From positions 1,178,001 through 1,242,000 of the forward strand of contig NZ_AP025292.1 of NCBI RefSeq assembly GCF_036492425.1: DNA of 64,000 bases, given 5' to 3'. Of the stretch, positions 44,623 through 54,306 are shown piece by piece (positions within the stretch are counted from its first letter, which is position 1; each line of letters starts with the position of its first letter). The position numbers were made by a program, and so were the translations under genes. The DNA comes from Persicobacter psychrovividus (lineage in GTDB: Bacteria > Bacteroidota > Bacteroidia > Cytophagales > Cyclobacteriaceae). The notes under the pieces are model-generated. The model saw nothing but the letters and a program-made list of their open reading frames with translations, was not told the DNA's origin and made no database searches.

Positions 44623-46377
44623 ATGAGAAAATACCTTAACACATTGACCTTATGCTTGTCGCTGCTGATCGGATTGATGGCCGCATGTACAAGTAACTTT
44701 GACGATATCAATAAAAACGAATATGTTTTCAAAGACACCGAAGTGGAGTTTCTGCTGCCAGGTGTGATGAAAAGTACCCTCGACCTGGTTGGGGGAGAGA
44801 TGAACACCTACATGTTTCTGCCATATGCGCATTATGCTGGCGGACAGCAAGGGGTGATGCCAGAATTCTTCTACGAGCAGGTTTGGACCGATGGCTGGTG
44901 GAGACGATGGTATGTTCAGGTGATGAAAAACCTGGATGAAATCGAACGAATTCATAACGTGGACAATAAATACGCTAACCGTATTGCCATTGCAAGAATC
45001 TGGAAAAATTATGCTTATTCAGTAATGGTTTCCACTTACGGAATGGTGCCTTTTGAAGAGGCGCTCAATGCACCGGACGATATTAAAGATGGGATTTTCA
45101 ACAAGTTCGATAATGAGGAATTGATCTATGAGACCATCCTCACCGACCTGAAAGCTCAAAGTGATTCACTGACGATCAATATCGATAAGGATGTCTTTAA
45201 AAATGACCCTATTTACAGCGGTAGCAATGATAACTGGATCCGTTTTGCCAACAGCTTAAGACTGAAAATCGCCATGCGAGTTTCTGATGCTTTTCCTGAG
45301 CTTGCCGCAACGCATGTGAATGAAATCATGAACAATGATTTGCCAATGATTGAGGACAATATGCAAAATGCTGTACTCGATTTTGGGACCATCGAAGAAA
45401 ACTGGTCATTTATCTATTCCAACGCGGTCAATAGAAACAACCTCTTCCTGTGGCCAAAAATGAACCATCAGTTCATGGTTTATCTCAAATCTTTCAAGGA
45501 TCCCCGTACTTCGGTATTCGCTGATCCTGCCAAAAAGCCTTTTGAGTTTGTAGATACTTTATTCTCTCAGGCGACCAATGCAGAGGTGGCGGTTCGTTAT
45601 AAAGTGCCATATGTAGGCTGGCCATTGGCGAGAAATTACGTGTTGCCTGACTGGGATCTGGATCCTAACTTGAACCCCTTGCAATCTACTGAAAGAGACA
45701 ATTTTGCTGATTTCAATGAGGATTACCTCAAGCAGGATATGGCTTTCCCAATTGTTACTGCCGCACAGGTAAGTTTCTTGAAGGCTGAGGCGGTTGTTCG
45801 TGGCTGGGGTGCTGGGCAGTCGGCACAGGAAAATTACCTAAATGGTATCGCACATTCTTTTGCTCAACATGGCATCCCAAGTTTAGCCTTTGATGAATAT
45901 ATCGAGCAGGATGGTGTTAAGTGGGGAACGGTCAGTGAAGGTGACCTGAACTTTTGTGGAATTGTTAGCTCTTCGGTAACTGAAGACCCACTCGAAAAGA
46001 TCATTACCCAGAGATGGATCGCAGATTTTAACCAAGGTCACGATGGCTGGTGTCTGCAAAAAAGAACCCGCAGGATGATCATGAGCCCACACTTGTTGCC
46101 ATCCCGTAATTTGGCGTTGCGTTACCTGGATTTCCCAGAGCGTGTAGTTTACGGGGCTGATGAGCGTAACCTTAATACCAAAGGTTACAATGGCATGCTT
46201 GAGGTTCAAGGTGGCGACGATATGACCACCCCAATTAAAATCAGTAAGTCGAAAGATCACCTGCCAGCGTGGGAAAAATACCCTGCAAAATGGTCATGGG
46301 ATTTTGTACACGCTTATTATGGTGAGAATGTCGAAGACCTCGATAAGGCTGGGGTTGCATATGAGATAATTAAATAA
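44623..46377 (+). CDS. susD: SusD/RagB-family surface glycan-binding lipoprotein
   Basis: The 584-residue lipoprotein has a lipobox LMAAC (C22) and the SusD-like pattern of N-terminal TPR-like helices: YMFLPYAHYAGGQQGV, RIAIARIWKNYAYSVMVSTYGMVPFEEAL, and later FLKAEAVVRGWGAG. It binds oligosaccharide as a lid on SusC. Sequence style fits the SusD-like_2 branch. It is 8 bases downstream of susC and directly abuts the GH99-like gene. Confidence 0.95.
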   Translation: MRKYLNTLTLCLSLLIGLMAACTSNFDDINKNEYVFKDTEVEFLLPGVMKSTLDLVGGEMNTYMFLPYAHYAGGQQGVMPEFFYEQVWTDGWWRRWYVQVMKNLDEIERIHNVDNKYANRIAIARIWKNYAYSVMVSTYGMVPFEEALNAPDDIKDGIFNKFDNEELIYETILTDLKAQSDSLTINIDKDVFKNDPIYSGSNDNWIRFANSLRLKIAMRVSDAFPELAATHVNEIMNNDLPMIEDNMQNAVLDFGTIEENWSFIYSNAVNRNNLFLWPKMNHQFMVYLKSFKDPRTSVFADPAKKPFEFVDTLFSQATNAEVAVRYKVPYVGWPLARNYVLPDWDLDPNLNPLQSTERDNFADFNEDYLKQDMAFPIVTAAQVSFLKAEAVVRGWGAGQSAQENYLNGIAHSFAQHGIPSLAFDEYIEQDGVKWGTVSEGDLNFCGIVSSSVTEDPLEKIITQRWIADFNQGHDGWCLQKRTRRMIMSPHLLPSRNLALRYLDFPERVVYGADERNLNTKGYNGMLEVQGGDDMTTPIKISKSKDHLPAWEKYPAKWSWDFVHAYYGENVEDLDKAGVAYEIIK

Positions 46378-46389
46378 ATGCTGAGCGAG

Positions 46390-47466
46390 ATGAAAAATAT
46401 TAATTATATATTATTGTTGGCGGTATCAGCGATGCTGTGGTCATGTAATAATGATGTCCCAACAGCTGACGACCACTTTTTGAATTATGAAATTCCTGAT
46501 GTGGCTCCAGAGTTTGATTATACCGTAGGTGCCCATTATGGTGGTTTTACCTGGAACTCGAGAATGAAGGAAGTGCCCGTTTTAGGCAATTATACCTTCA
46601 ACGATCCGGCGGTTTATGAACAGCATGTAAAATGGGCAAAGCAGGGCGGCATTGATTTCTTTATCATGAATTTGCGCTCGGCTTATGTACCCAATCAGTT
46701 TACGCAGGACAGTACCTACCTTGCAGGATTGCAAGAAGTGGAGAATGCTGCTGAACTTAATTTTGCACTCGCATATAATTATGCTGCCATGGGCTTGAGC
46801 AACGAAAACCGTATTGAAAACTCCGTAGCTGGTGTAGATGCCATGGTGGAGGATTTCAAAAAAATGACGGTATTCTTTGATAAAGAAAACTATCAGAAGG
46901 TAGGCAACAAGTTTGTGGTTTATATCCGTCAGGCGCAGGATTTACATGCTCATGACAATCAGGCAGTTTTTGCCAAAATCCGGGAGGAAATGGCCAATTA
47001 CGGAGAAGGTTATGAACTGTATCTGATTGCTGAACAATGGCAATGGACGCCTCCTATGCGTTATGCCTTCCGCTTCAAAAATGGGGTGGACGCGGTGTCG
47101 CATGTTTCTTATGCTTTGGTGGACCAGGCTTCTTATGACCGATACGTGATGTTCCACCAATATACCGATCAGGCTTTGGTGTATTCAAGAGATGTCCTTT
47201 CGGAAAATGACTTGGACTATGTCCCTCAGTTTTCACCCTCCTTTACGGGCAAAATTTTAAATTCTGCAGCAAAAACTTATGACTGGCCGAAGGATGAACA
47301 ATGGTTCATTACCAATTGTAACATCGCCAAAAGAAGTGCTTCGGCAACGAGAATGGTGATTTTGGACAGCTTTAACAACTGGAGCCTCGATAAGCAGGTA
47401 GAGCCAGCCCAAAGCTATGGTGATGACTACCTGAAGATCCTCAGAAGTCAATTTAAAGTGAACTAA
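46390..47466 (+). CDS. GH99/WbsX-like surface lipoprotein, probably non-catalytic
   Basis: The 358-residue protein has a lipobox LWSC (C19). The body begins FDYTVGAHYGGFTWNSRMK and contains WAKQGGIDFFIMNLRS, resembling GH99-like/WbsX TIM barrels. Near the C-terminus family members have a pattern like FNEWxEGTxxEP...YGxxYL, where the glutamates are catalytic. Here it reads FNNWSLDKQVEP...YGDDYL (residues 328-348), with N330 and L333 at the two acid positions. This suggests a pseudo-enzyme recruited as a surface glycan-binding protein, consistent with its place directly after susD. The start at 46390 is preferred for the signal peptide; 46378 adds four residues. Confidence 0.75.
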   Translation: MKNINYILLLAVSAMLWSCNNDVPTADDHFLNYEIPDVAPEFDYTVGAHYGGFTWNSRMKEVPVLGNYTFNDPAVYEQHVKWAKQGGIDFFIMNLRSAYVPNQFTQDSTYLAGLQEVENAAELNFALAYNYAAMGLSNENRIENSVAGVDAMVEDFKKMTVFFDKENYQKVGNKFVVYIRQAQDLHAHDNQAVFAKIREEMANYGEGYELYLIAEQWQWTPPMRYAFRFKNGVDAVSHVSYALVDQASYDRYVMFHQYTDQALVYSRDVLSENDLDYVPQFSPSFTGKILNSAAKTYDWPKDEQWFITNCNIAKRSASATRMVILDSFNNWSLDKQVEPAQSYGDDYLKILRSQFKVN

Positions 47467-47476
47467 ACCTACAGTG

Positions 47477-49000
47477 ATGAGAAAGATTTTTTTATTTTTT
47501 ATAGGGCTCATCGCCTTTTCTGCCTGTCAGAAGGTAGAAGAAGAAAACCTGGTATTCAGGGAGTCCATTCAAAACCCCAACGGTACTTTGAGTGTCCGTG
47601 GGGTAGCTGACTACAGCGAATTTATCAGCTTGGTGAGCACACAAAACCCGCTATATGACCAGGCAGTACTGATGGGTGAAAATTCGATCAGTTTGCAGGG
47701 AAAAGAGGTCGGTAATGCGGTAGCTTCTCTTTTTGAGGCGACCATCCCGCTGCTCGATGTGTTGGTAACACCTGCAAATGCAACTTTTCAATATAATGAT
47801 GACAGCACGCAGCTCACACTAAATTATCGATTGGTGATGATGTCGCAGCCGGAAGATGAAACGCAGGAGTCTGTAATGGAAACCAATTTCATCAGCCAGG
47901 TCATTACCCTTAGCGATTCATTGGTAGAGCACCGTTATGCTTCCAGTGCCAATGCAGATCAGCAAGGTCAGGAGTTTATGATGATTAGCAGAACACCTAA
48001 CAATGTGTCAGGAGAAATTAAGCTGTTTTTCAGTGAAAATGCGACAGAAGAGTTGCCCGATTTGAGTACTAAATACACCCGAAATGCAGACGGCTGGACG
48101 GTAGCGGTGAGTACAGATGGCAAGACCGAAATCAGCAACACATTCATAGAAGATCAAAATGGGAATGCGCTTGGAGGAGAGGTTATGCAATCTGAGGAGG
48201 AGTCTTTGAAGTTCACTTCTACTTATGATAAGGCCATACAGGGCGGAGCATACATGGATGGCAATGGGGTAACCACTGACTGGAAGAGTAACCTGGTACC
48301 GTTCCATTTGTTGGAGGTATTTGGAGAAATGAAGGCGGTAAAATTAACCATTGATCAGACTTCGGCAGGGGCAACGTTTGCCAACAATATTGTTCCGATG
48401 ATTCAGATTTACAATGGGTATTTACCTTATTTCACACCAACCGATGAAGTGGTGGTAACCTTCAAAGAGGTGGAAGGATACAAAGCAGTGTCCAATGCTT
48501 TTGAGGTTAGTAACACGAAAGTTGTCTATGATATTATTCTTCAGGATGATCGTACTGTTCACCGTGTTTATCAGGAAAATGATGACGAAGTAATGGAGCT
48601 GTTTCTTGATGCCTATGAACTGAATGCCACCAAGGAAGGGGTGATTAAGGAGCCTACTGCTGAAGGGGAACTGAATCACCGTCACGATTATTTCCATTTA
48701 CTGACATTGACCATCAGTGGGGAAGAGCAGTCGATGGAAGTATTGAAGCCTTTACCAATTGCCGAGGGACAAGATGGTCCTGATGACATCCGTCGACAGG
48801 AATTTATCTTTACGCTCAATGGCGATATGGGAAATATCCAACGTCACACTAACGTTACAGCCTTCCCTGTTGGGGAAGATAAGGGCGGGCCTTATCATGT
48901 TCGATATATTGCTGATTGGACTGATGCAGGAATGCATGGCGTTTATACTTTGAACTCTCCCTGGTGGAATAACCCCATCGAGGAAAACGTTTCCTGGTAA
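47477..49000 (+). CDS. Surface lipoprotein of unknown function, last gene of the SusCD operon
   Basis: The 507-residue protein has a lipobox FSAC (C17) followed by QKVEEEN. No domain is recognised; it is beta-rich, acidic and about the same size as the lipoprotein that opens the operon, although no clear sequence identity between them is visible. The C-terminus includes NHRHDYFHLLTLTI and SPWWNNPIEENVSW, with clustered aromatic residues suited to glycan stacking. The terminator at 49023-49050 follows directly. Confidence 0.75.
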   Translation: MRKIFLFFIGLIAFSACQKVEEENLVFRESIQNPNGTLSVRGVADYSEFISLVSTQNPLYDQAVLMGENSISLQGKEVGNAVASLFEATIPLLDVLVTPANATFQYNDDSTQLTLNYRLVMMSQPEDETQESVMETNFISQVITLSDSLVEHRYASSANADQQGQEFMMISRTPNNVSGEIKLFFSENATEELPDLSTKYTRNADGWTVAVSTDGKTEISNTFIEDQNGNALGGEVMQSEEESLKFTSTYDKAIQGGAYMDGNGVTTDWKSNLVPFHLLEVFGEMKAVKLTIDQTSAGATFANNIVPMIQIYNGYLPYFTPTDEVVVTFKEVEGYKAVSNAFEVSNTKVVYDIILQDDRTVHRVYQENDDEVMELFLDAYELNATKEGVIKEPTAEGELNHRHDYFHLLTLTISGEEQSMEVLKPLPIAEGQDGPDDIRRQEFIFTLNGDMGNIQRHTNVTAFPVGEDKGGPYHVRYIADWTDAGMHGVYTLNSPWWNNPIEENVSW

Positions 49001-49022
49001 AATATAATTTGGTTAATTTCAA

Positions 49023-49050
49023 AAGAGAGGGTGTGAAAGCGCCCTCTCTT
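49023..49050 (+). terminator. Terminator of the SusCD operon
   Basis: AAGAGAGGG / CCCTCTCTT, a perfect 9-bp stem with 10-nt loop, followed by AAATTTTT. It also shows that the next gene starts at 49063, not at 49009. Confidence 0.8.
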
Positions 49051-49062
49051 AAATTTTTAGCG

Positions 49063-51732
49063 ATGAGCAGACAATCCATTTTTCTTTTTTTCTTTTTCCT
49101 TATTGTAAATCAGTCTTTTGCTGATAATAAAGACCACTTTATTAAAAGTGGAGACCCTGAGTTGGATGCGGTACGCCAAGAGGTGGTGCAGGCGCCGACC
49201 GATCGGGGAAATTTTAAATTTCGGGCGATCAAGATGAAATTGTGGGCGGCGATGTTACAGCAACAGGGCGTACCTTTGCCGGAATATGTGGCGGTGGATA
49301 ATGCGCTGAATAAGGTTACCCGATGGAATAATTTAAGGTTTGGCGGGGAGCCTCAGCAGTTCAGTGCTTCGCAGGTTGCGGAGCTGAGTGATATCATTGG
49401 TCGTGGATACCAGGTATTGGAAAAATACCAAAAGCAGGCTTCTACTCAACCGTCCTTGGCTTTCACTTCTTCAGAACAGCCGATTGATGCTGCTACCCAA
49501 AAAGAGATTCCATGGACTTCTTATAAGGGCAATAAAAACCTGAGTGGATACACCGGTGCCAATGGCCCAACCAAAGGAGAAATGGCCTGGAAATTCCCTG
49601 TCGGACTGGCTTGGGAAGTACAGCCTCAGATTGAAGGTGATAGAGTGTATTTGTCGTCGCCTGGCGTGCGAACCAATATGTTTTGTGTGGATCTGAAAAC
49701 AGGTGAGGAGCACTGGAAAACACAGCAAATTATTGAGATCATGGGCGACCAGCTCTACCATGCTCCCAATAATCAGAGTACGCCAGTAGTGTTGAAAGAT
49801 AAAATATTGTTCAGAGAGTTGGGCGCAAGAGGGAATTCTGGCCCAACGAAGGAAATTGTGGTGGTCGATAAAATCACCGGTAAAATTGAGCGTGAAATCT
49901 TGGCCGGGCATGTAGATTATCGTGCAGGAAATGCGCCTTTTGATGCTGATGAAGACTTGGTGGTTTATACCTTCGGGATTCAGGATATTCATGATACGCC
50001 ACCGAAAACTCAGGCGGCCAATCGCGTGATCGGGAAAAATATTAAAACAGGTAAAGTGATGTGGGATTATATGGTTGGCTATACTTTCGCCGAACCTGTA
50101 TTGCATCAAAAAAGAGTCTATGTCGGAACGCAGGACGGCTATATGTATTCTTGGGATGCGACCAAAAGACAATTTTACAGACCAAAACCTCAGTGGCAGT
50201 TCCGTGCCGGCGGGCCGATCAACAAACAACCATTGGTGTTGAATGATCGCCTGATTTTTGGTGCGAATGACGGCAAAGTTTATTGTTTGAATAATAAGAC
50301 AGGAGCATTGATTTGGGAATTTCAGGCGGAAGATGTTCAGGAACATGCCTTCAGTCATTTCACCACACCATTTGTTTCGGATAACAAAGTATTTATCGGT
50401 GCAGCTAATGGACATTTGTATGGTTTGGACTTGGAAAGCGGAAAAGAAATCATGGATTTCAAAGCCGATGACTGGATCAAGTCGGCGCCGGTAGCCAAAG
50501 GAAATCAAGTGTTCTTTGCTACTTTGAAAGGAACCCTTTATGGAGTAGAAATCAAGAAAGGAAAAGTAAAAACCTTATTTGAAAAGCATATCGCTCACCA
50601 TCCGATTTTGGCGGATTTAGCCATAAAGGATGATATTATCTTGGTCAACGATACCGACCTCTATGCACACGCGATTTCCACCAAAGGAAAGACGCTTTGG
50701 AAGAAGAGTTTGATTGAATCTTTTGAGAAGGATGGTAATCGTATTTTAACCGATCAGATTGCGGGTGGAGCCTATTATCAGTCTAAACCTACCGCTTCGA
50801 ATAATACCATTTATTTCGGAACGCCGATGCGCTTTGTTTTTGCTGTCGATAGCGAAACAGGTAAAGAAAAATGGAAGTTTGAACTGGGGGCCTCTATTTC
50901 CGGTGCGCCGACCATCTATAAGGATAAAATCTATGTCGGTCAGCAAGGTGGCGAAGATGAATTTTACTGCCTCGATGCTAAAACTGGAGATCTGATCTGG
51001 TCGCAGAAAGTGGACTGGGTGTGGGGATCGGCGACAGTTTCCGATGGTATGGTGTATGTTCCGGGTATCGACGGTTATGCCTGGGCTTTGGATGCCAATA
51101 ACGGACAGATCGTCTGGCGACAGCCATTCAGCAAGTCGGTTTGTAGTGAGCCTGCCGTGGATGATGAACGTGTATATTTCGGCTGTTGGGATGATTACCT
51201 GAAGGCTTTCGATAAAAAGACTGGTGAGATCATCTGGCAATTCAATGGTGCTGGTACCGACTCCGGTGTGGCGATTGTCAAGGATGGAAAAATCTTTGTC
51301 AAGAATAAATGTATCGATGCCAAAACTGGCGAGTTGCTTTGGGAATTCAAGGATGGCAACAACATTTTTAATATTACGCCTGCAGTCCATGATGGGAAAG
51401 TCTATATGTCATGCTGGCATGGCCTCGGCCTTGGTGGTGTCTGTGTGGAGGCCGTGGTTTATTGTATCGATATCGACAGTGGCAATTTGCTTTGGACGCA
51501 GAATGGTGCAGGCTTGAGCAGTCCCGTGATCGGTGGGGAAGGTGATGTTTATTTTCCAAGCATTGCCGATCCATATTTCTATTGTGTGGATGCCAATGGC
51601 AATGGGGATGGAACGACGAAAGTCAAATGGATGTACCAAATGGGCAACAAAGTGGAGGAATCAACGCCCGCACTTTACAAGGGAAAAGCCTATGTGATGT
51701 CATCGGATGGCTATATGCACGCGATTCAATAA
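49063..51732 (+). CDS. PQQ-like multi-blade beta-propeller exported protein 2
   Basis: The 889-residue protein has a signal peptide ending QSFAD and no lipobox. The N-terminal domain (about residues 24-135) has the shared signature SGDPELD, PTDRGNF and MKLWAAMLQQQG, then IIGRGYQVLEKYQ. From about residue 155 to the end there are about 14 blade motifs of DxxTGxxxW type (DLKTGEEHWKT, DSETGKEKWKF, DAKTGDLIWSQ, DKKTGEIIWQF and others). That is enough for two propellers in tandem. Conserved blocks shared with members 3-5 are DQIAGGAYYQSKP, GQQGGEDEFYCLDAKTG and the end SDGYMHAI. Enzymatic or binding role unknown. Confidence 0.85.
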   Translation: MSRQSIFLFFFFLIVNQSFADNKDHFIKSGDPELDAVRQEVVQAPTDRGNFKFRAIKMKLWAAMLQQQGVPLPEYVAVDNALNKVTRWNNLRFGGEPQQFSASQVAELSDIIGRGYQVLEKYQKQASTQPSLAFTSSEQPIDAATQKEIPWTSYKGNKNLSGYTGANGPTKGEMAWKFPVGLAWEVQPQIEGDRVYLSSPGVRTNMFCVDLKTGEEHWKTQQIIEIMGDQLYHAPNNQSTPVVLKDKILFRELGARGNSGPTKEIVVVDKITGKIEREILAGHVDYRAGNAPFDADEDLVVYTFGIQDIHDTPPKTQAANRVIGKNIKTGKVMWDYMVGYTFAEPVLHQKRVYVGTQDGYMYSWDATKRQFYRPKPQWQFRAGGPINKQPLVLNDRLIFGANDGKVYCLNNKTGALIWEFQAEDVQEHAFSHFTTPFVSDNKVFIGAANGHLYGLDLESGKEIMDFKADDWIKSAPVAKGNQVFFATLKGTLYGVEIKKGKVKTLFEKHIAHHPILADLAIKDDIILVNDTDLYAHAISTKGKTLWKKSLIESFEKDGNRILTDQIAGGAYYQSKPTASNNTIYFGTPMRFVFAVDSETGKEKWKFELGASISGAPTIYKDKIYVGQQGGEDEFYCLDAKTGDLIWSQKVDWVWGSATVSDGMVYVPGIDGYAWALDANNGQIVWRQPFSKSVCSEPAVDDERVYFGCWDDYLKAFDKKTGEIIWQFNGAGTDSGVAIVKDGKIFVKNKCIDAKTGELLWEFKDGNNIFNITPAVHDGKVYMSCWHGLGLGGVCVEAVVYCIDIDSGNLLWTQNGAGLSSPVIGGEGDVYFPSIADPYFYCVDANGNGDGTTKVKWMYQMGNKVEESTPALYKGKAYVMSSDGYMHAIQ

Positions 51733-51761
51733 ACTATTATTTGGTTCAATAATTTTAGCTT

Positions 51762-51784
51762 GGTTCAAGCGTCCCGCTTGGATC
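51762..51784. repeat. Intergenic hairpin, family B
   Basis: GGTTCAAGCG / CGCTTGGATC around TCC, starting 30 bases after the propeller 2 stop; an inverted near-copy lies at 51805-51827. Confidence 0.8.
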
Positions 51785-51804
51785 AGCCAATAAATTTAGG
51801 TCGC

Positions 51805-51827
51805 AGTCCAAGCGAGACGCTTGAACT
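51805..51827. repeat. Intergenic hairpin, family B, inverted copy
   Basis: AGTCCAAGCG / CGCTTGAACT around AGA. It pairs with itself and with the copy at 51762-51784. Confidence 0.8.
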
Positions 51828-51852
51828 ATGGTGGCCTTTAACAACTCATTAA

Positions 51853-51880
51853 TTGGTCGTAGGCTCCTACCTGCGACCAA
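51853..51880. repeat. Intergenic hairpin, family C
   Basis: TTGGTCGTAGG / CCTGCGACCAA, 11 pairs with one wobble, 18 bases upstream of the second GH92 start. Confidence 0.8.
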
Positions 51881-51897
51881 TCCAAAAATTCAAACCT

Positions 51898-54207
51898 ATG
51901 AAACCATTTTTTTATTTTACTATTTTAGTCGCCTTTTTGAATACTTCCTGTCGGCAGGCTGAAGTGAAGGAATCCACCACTGAAACCACGCAATTTACCC
52001 ATTATGTAAATCCATTTATTGGGACAGGCGGACATGGCCACACTTTTCCTGGTGCGACGCTTCCTCATGGAATGGTACAATTAAGCCCCGATACCAAAAC
52101 CAACGGTTGGGATGCCTGCGGAGGTTATCATTTTGACGATCATTCGATTATCGGTTTCAGCCATACCCACCTGAGTGGTACAGGAATTGCCGATTACGGT
52201 GATGTCCTTTTCATGCCGATTGTGGGCGAAAAACCATTGGTTCGTGGCGAAGATAATGATCCGGACAAAGGCTACCGTTCTCGTTTCAGTCACGATCAAG
52301 AGTCCTCAAAACCGGGCTATTATAGCGTTCAGCTGTTAGATGATCAGATTCATGCTGAACTGACGACTACGCTCAGAACAGGTTTTCATCGTTACACTTA
52401 TCCAAAAGGAGCTACCCCAAAATTGATCATCGATCTAACACATGTGTTACAGGAAAGATTTAATAAAAATCAGGTGAATGAATTTAAGGTAGTCAATAAA
52501 AATACTTTACAAGGAAAGAAAAATACCAAAGGTTGGGCAAAAGATCAAACCATCTATTTCTATGCTGAGTTCAATCAGGATTTTGATATTCAATTTTTCA
52601 AAGATACCGTAGCGGTTGATGCTAAAGAAGAATTAACGGCCAAGCGCGCAAAAGCGATCTTGACTTTCAAGAATTCAGACCAACCCTTATTGGCAAAAGT
52701 AGGTATCTCAGCAGTGGATTTTGAGGGAGCCAAGAACAATCTGATGACTGAAAACGCACTGTGGGACTTTGATCAAGTAGTGGCTTCGGCAGAAAGAACT
52801 TGGAATGATGCCCTTGCTGTGATTGAGGTGGAAGATGAACAATTGGAGCAGAAGAAAATCCTTTACACTTCCTTGTATCATACGCTTATTCAGCCGAACG
52901 TTTTCTCTGATGTGGATGGTCGATATTTGAAAATGGACAAGATGATCGGACAGTTGGAAGAAGGAGAAAAGATGCACACGGTATTTTCTCTTTGGGATAC
53001 TTTCCGGGCGTATCATCCTTTACAGACTATTATTGCACCTGAAGAGAACGAACAGTACATCCGTAACCTTTTGAGCAAATACCAAGAGGGAGGCATCTTG
53101 CCTAAGTGGGAATTGGCAGCAAACTATACCGGAACGATGATCGGGGCACATGCGATATCAGTCATCACAGATGCCTATGCCAAGGGCCACGGTAACTTTG
53201 ATGTCGAATTGGCAATGGAAGCCATGAAGCGCTCATCGATGTACGATTCATCCAATATTTTGGCACCGAACAAAAGGGTACTCAATAAGATGATGGCTCC
53301 AGGAAAATATTATAATGAAACTCTGGGCTTTATTCCTGGCGACAAAGATATTGAATCAGTAGCCAAAGCAATGGAGTTTGCTTACAATGACTGGGCGCTG
53401 GGTGCGTTCGCCAAGAGCATAGGACAAAAAGAAGATGCGCAGTATTTTACTGATCGTTCCAAGCACTACAAAAAGTACTTTGACGCCTCGACCGGTTTCA
53501 TGCGAGGAAAGATGAGCGATGGCAGTTGGAGAACGCCTTTTGACCCACAGGCCTCGAAGCATAGAAAGGATGATTATTGTGAAGGAAATGCCTGGCAGTG
53601 GACTTGGTTTGTGCCGCATGATGTAGCAGGTTTGACAGCATTGATGGGCGGTCAGGAGAAAGCGATTACCAAGTTGGATCAATTCTTTTCGATGAGTTCA
53701 GAGATTACTGGAGGACACCGTTCCAATGATATTTCCGGAATGATCGGTCAGTATGCGCATGGTAACGAACCTGGTCATCATACCACATTCTTCTATAATT
53801 ATTTGGGTCAGCCTTACAAAACACAGGCTTTGGTGGATTCGGTGATGTATCATTATTACTTCAATGATCCAAATGGCGTTGCCGGAAATGAGGACTGTGG
53901 GCAGATGTCTGCTTGGTTCATTTTGAATGCTTCAGGTATTTATCAGTTCTGTCCAGGGGAAACCACTTACACTATCGGACGCCCGATTTTCAAGAACTTC
54001 AAATACAATTTACCTAATGGTAAAGCCTTCGAAGTGAAGACGGTAAACAATAGCCAAACCAATAAATATGTTCAGAAAGTAAGTCTGAACGGTAAAGAGT
54101 TATCGACACCATTTATCGATTACCAAGACATCGCCAAAGGTGGTTTGTTGGAATTCGAAATGGGGGATCAGCCGAATAAAGAATGGGGCAAGAGCCAACA
54201 AATTTAA
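51898..54207 (+). CDS. GH92 family alpha-mannosidase lipoprotein
   Basis: The 769-residue protein has a lipobox NTSC (C18). GH92 blocks run in order: NPFIGTGGHGHTFPGATLPHG, ACGGYHFDDHSIIGFSHTHLSGTG, FSLWDTFRAYHPL, GQYAHGNEPGHH (general acid glutamate) and GNEDCGQMSAWFILNASGIY. It is clearly paralogous to the GH92 at 32931 but membrane-anchored, and diverged enough to have another linkage preference. The start at 51898 is chosen for the lipoprotein signal; the longer frame from 51853 runs through a hairpin. Confidence 0.94.
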   Translation: MKPFFYFTILVAFLNTSCRQAEVKESTTETTQFTHYVNPFIGTGGHGHTFPGATLPHGMVQLSPDTKTNGWDACGGYHFDDHSIIGFSHTHLSGTGIADYGDVLFMPIVGEKPLVRGEDNDPDKGYRSRFSHDQESSKPGYYSVQLLDDQIHAELTTTLRTGFHRYTYPKGATPKLIIDLTHVLQERFNKNQVNEFKVVNKNTLQGKKNTKGWAKDQTIYFYAEFNQDFDIQFFKDTVAVDAKEELTAKRAKAILTFKNSDQPLLAKVGISAVDFEGAKNNLMTENALWDFDQVVASAERTWNDALAVIEVEDEQLEQKKILYTSLYHTLIQPNVFSDVDGRYLKMDKMIGQLEEGEKMHTVFSLWDTFRAYHPLQTIIAPEENEQYIRNLLSKYQEGGILPKWELAANYTGTMIGAHAISVITDAYAKGHGNFDVELAMEAMKRSSMYDSSNILAPNKRVLNKMMAPGKYYNETLGFIPGDKDIESVAKAMEFAYNDWALGAFAKSIGQKEDAQYFTDRSKHYKKYFDASTGFMRGKMSDGSWRTPFDPQASKHRKDDYCEGNAWQWTWFVPHDVAGLTALMGGQEKAITKLDQFFSMSSEITGGHRSNDISGMIGQYAHGNEPGHHTTFFYNYLGQPYKTQALVDSVMYHYYFNDPNGVAGNEDCGQMSAWFILNASGIYQFCPGETTYTIGRPIFKNFKYNLPNGKAFEVKTVNNSQTNKYVQKVSLNGKELSTPFIDYQDIAKGGLLEFEMGDQPNKEWGKSQQI

Positions 54208-54218
54208 ATTCTATGTAG

Positions 54219-54240
54219 GGTCAGGCCTATGTGCCTGACC
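54219..54240. repeat. Intergenic hairpin (family E)
   Basis: GGTCAGGC / GCCTGACC, perfect 8-bp stem, 12 bases after the GH92 stop. Confidence 0.75.
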
Positions 54241-54262
54241 TTATGTCCAATTTTTTGTTTTC

Positions 54263-54291
54263 CCTATCGCGAGACTCTGTCTCGTGATAGG
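54263..54291. repeat. Intergenic hairpin, family A copy 4
   Basis: CCTATCGCGAGAC / GTCTCGTGATAGG around TCT; inverted partner at 54307-54333. Confidence 0.85.
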
Positions 54292-54306
54292 AATTTGAAA
54301 CAAGGC

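Noticed and set aside
49471-50508. 345-codon reverse frame opposite propeller 2
   Set aside because: It mirrors the propeller blades on the other strand. Similar antisense frames appear opposite the other propellers, as expected from a repeated codon pattern.
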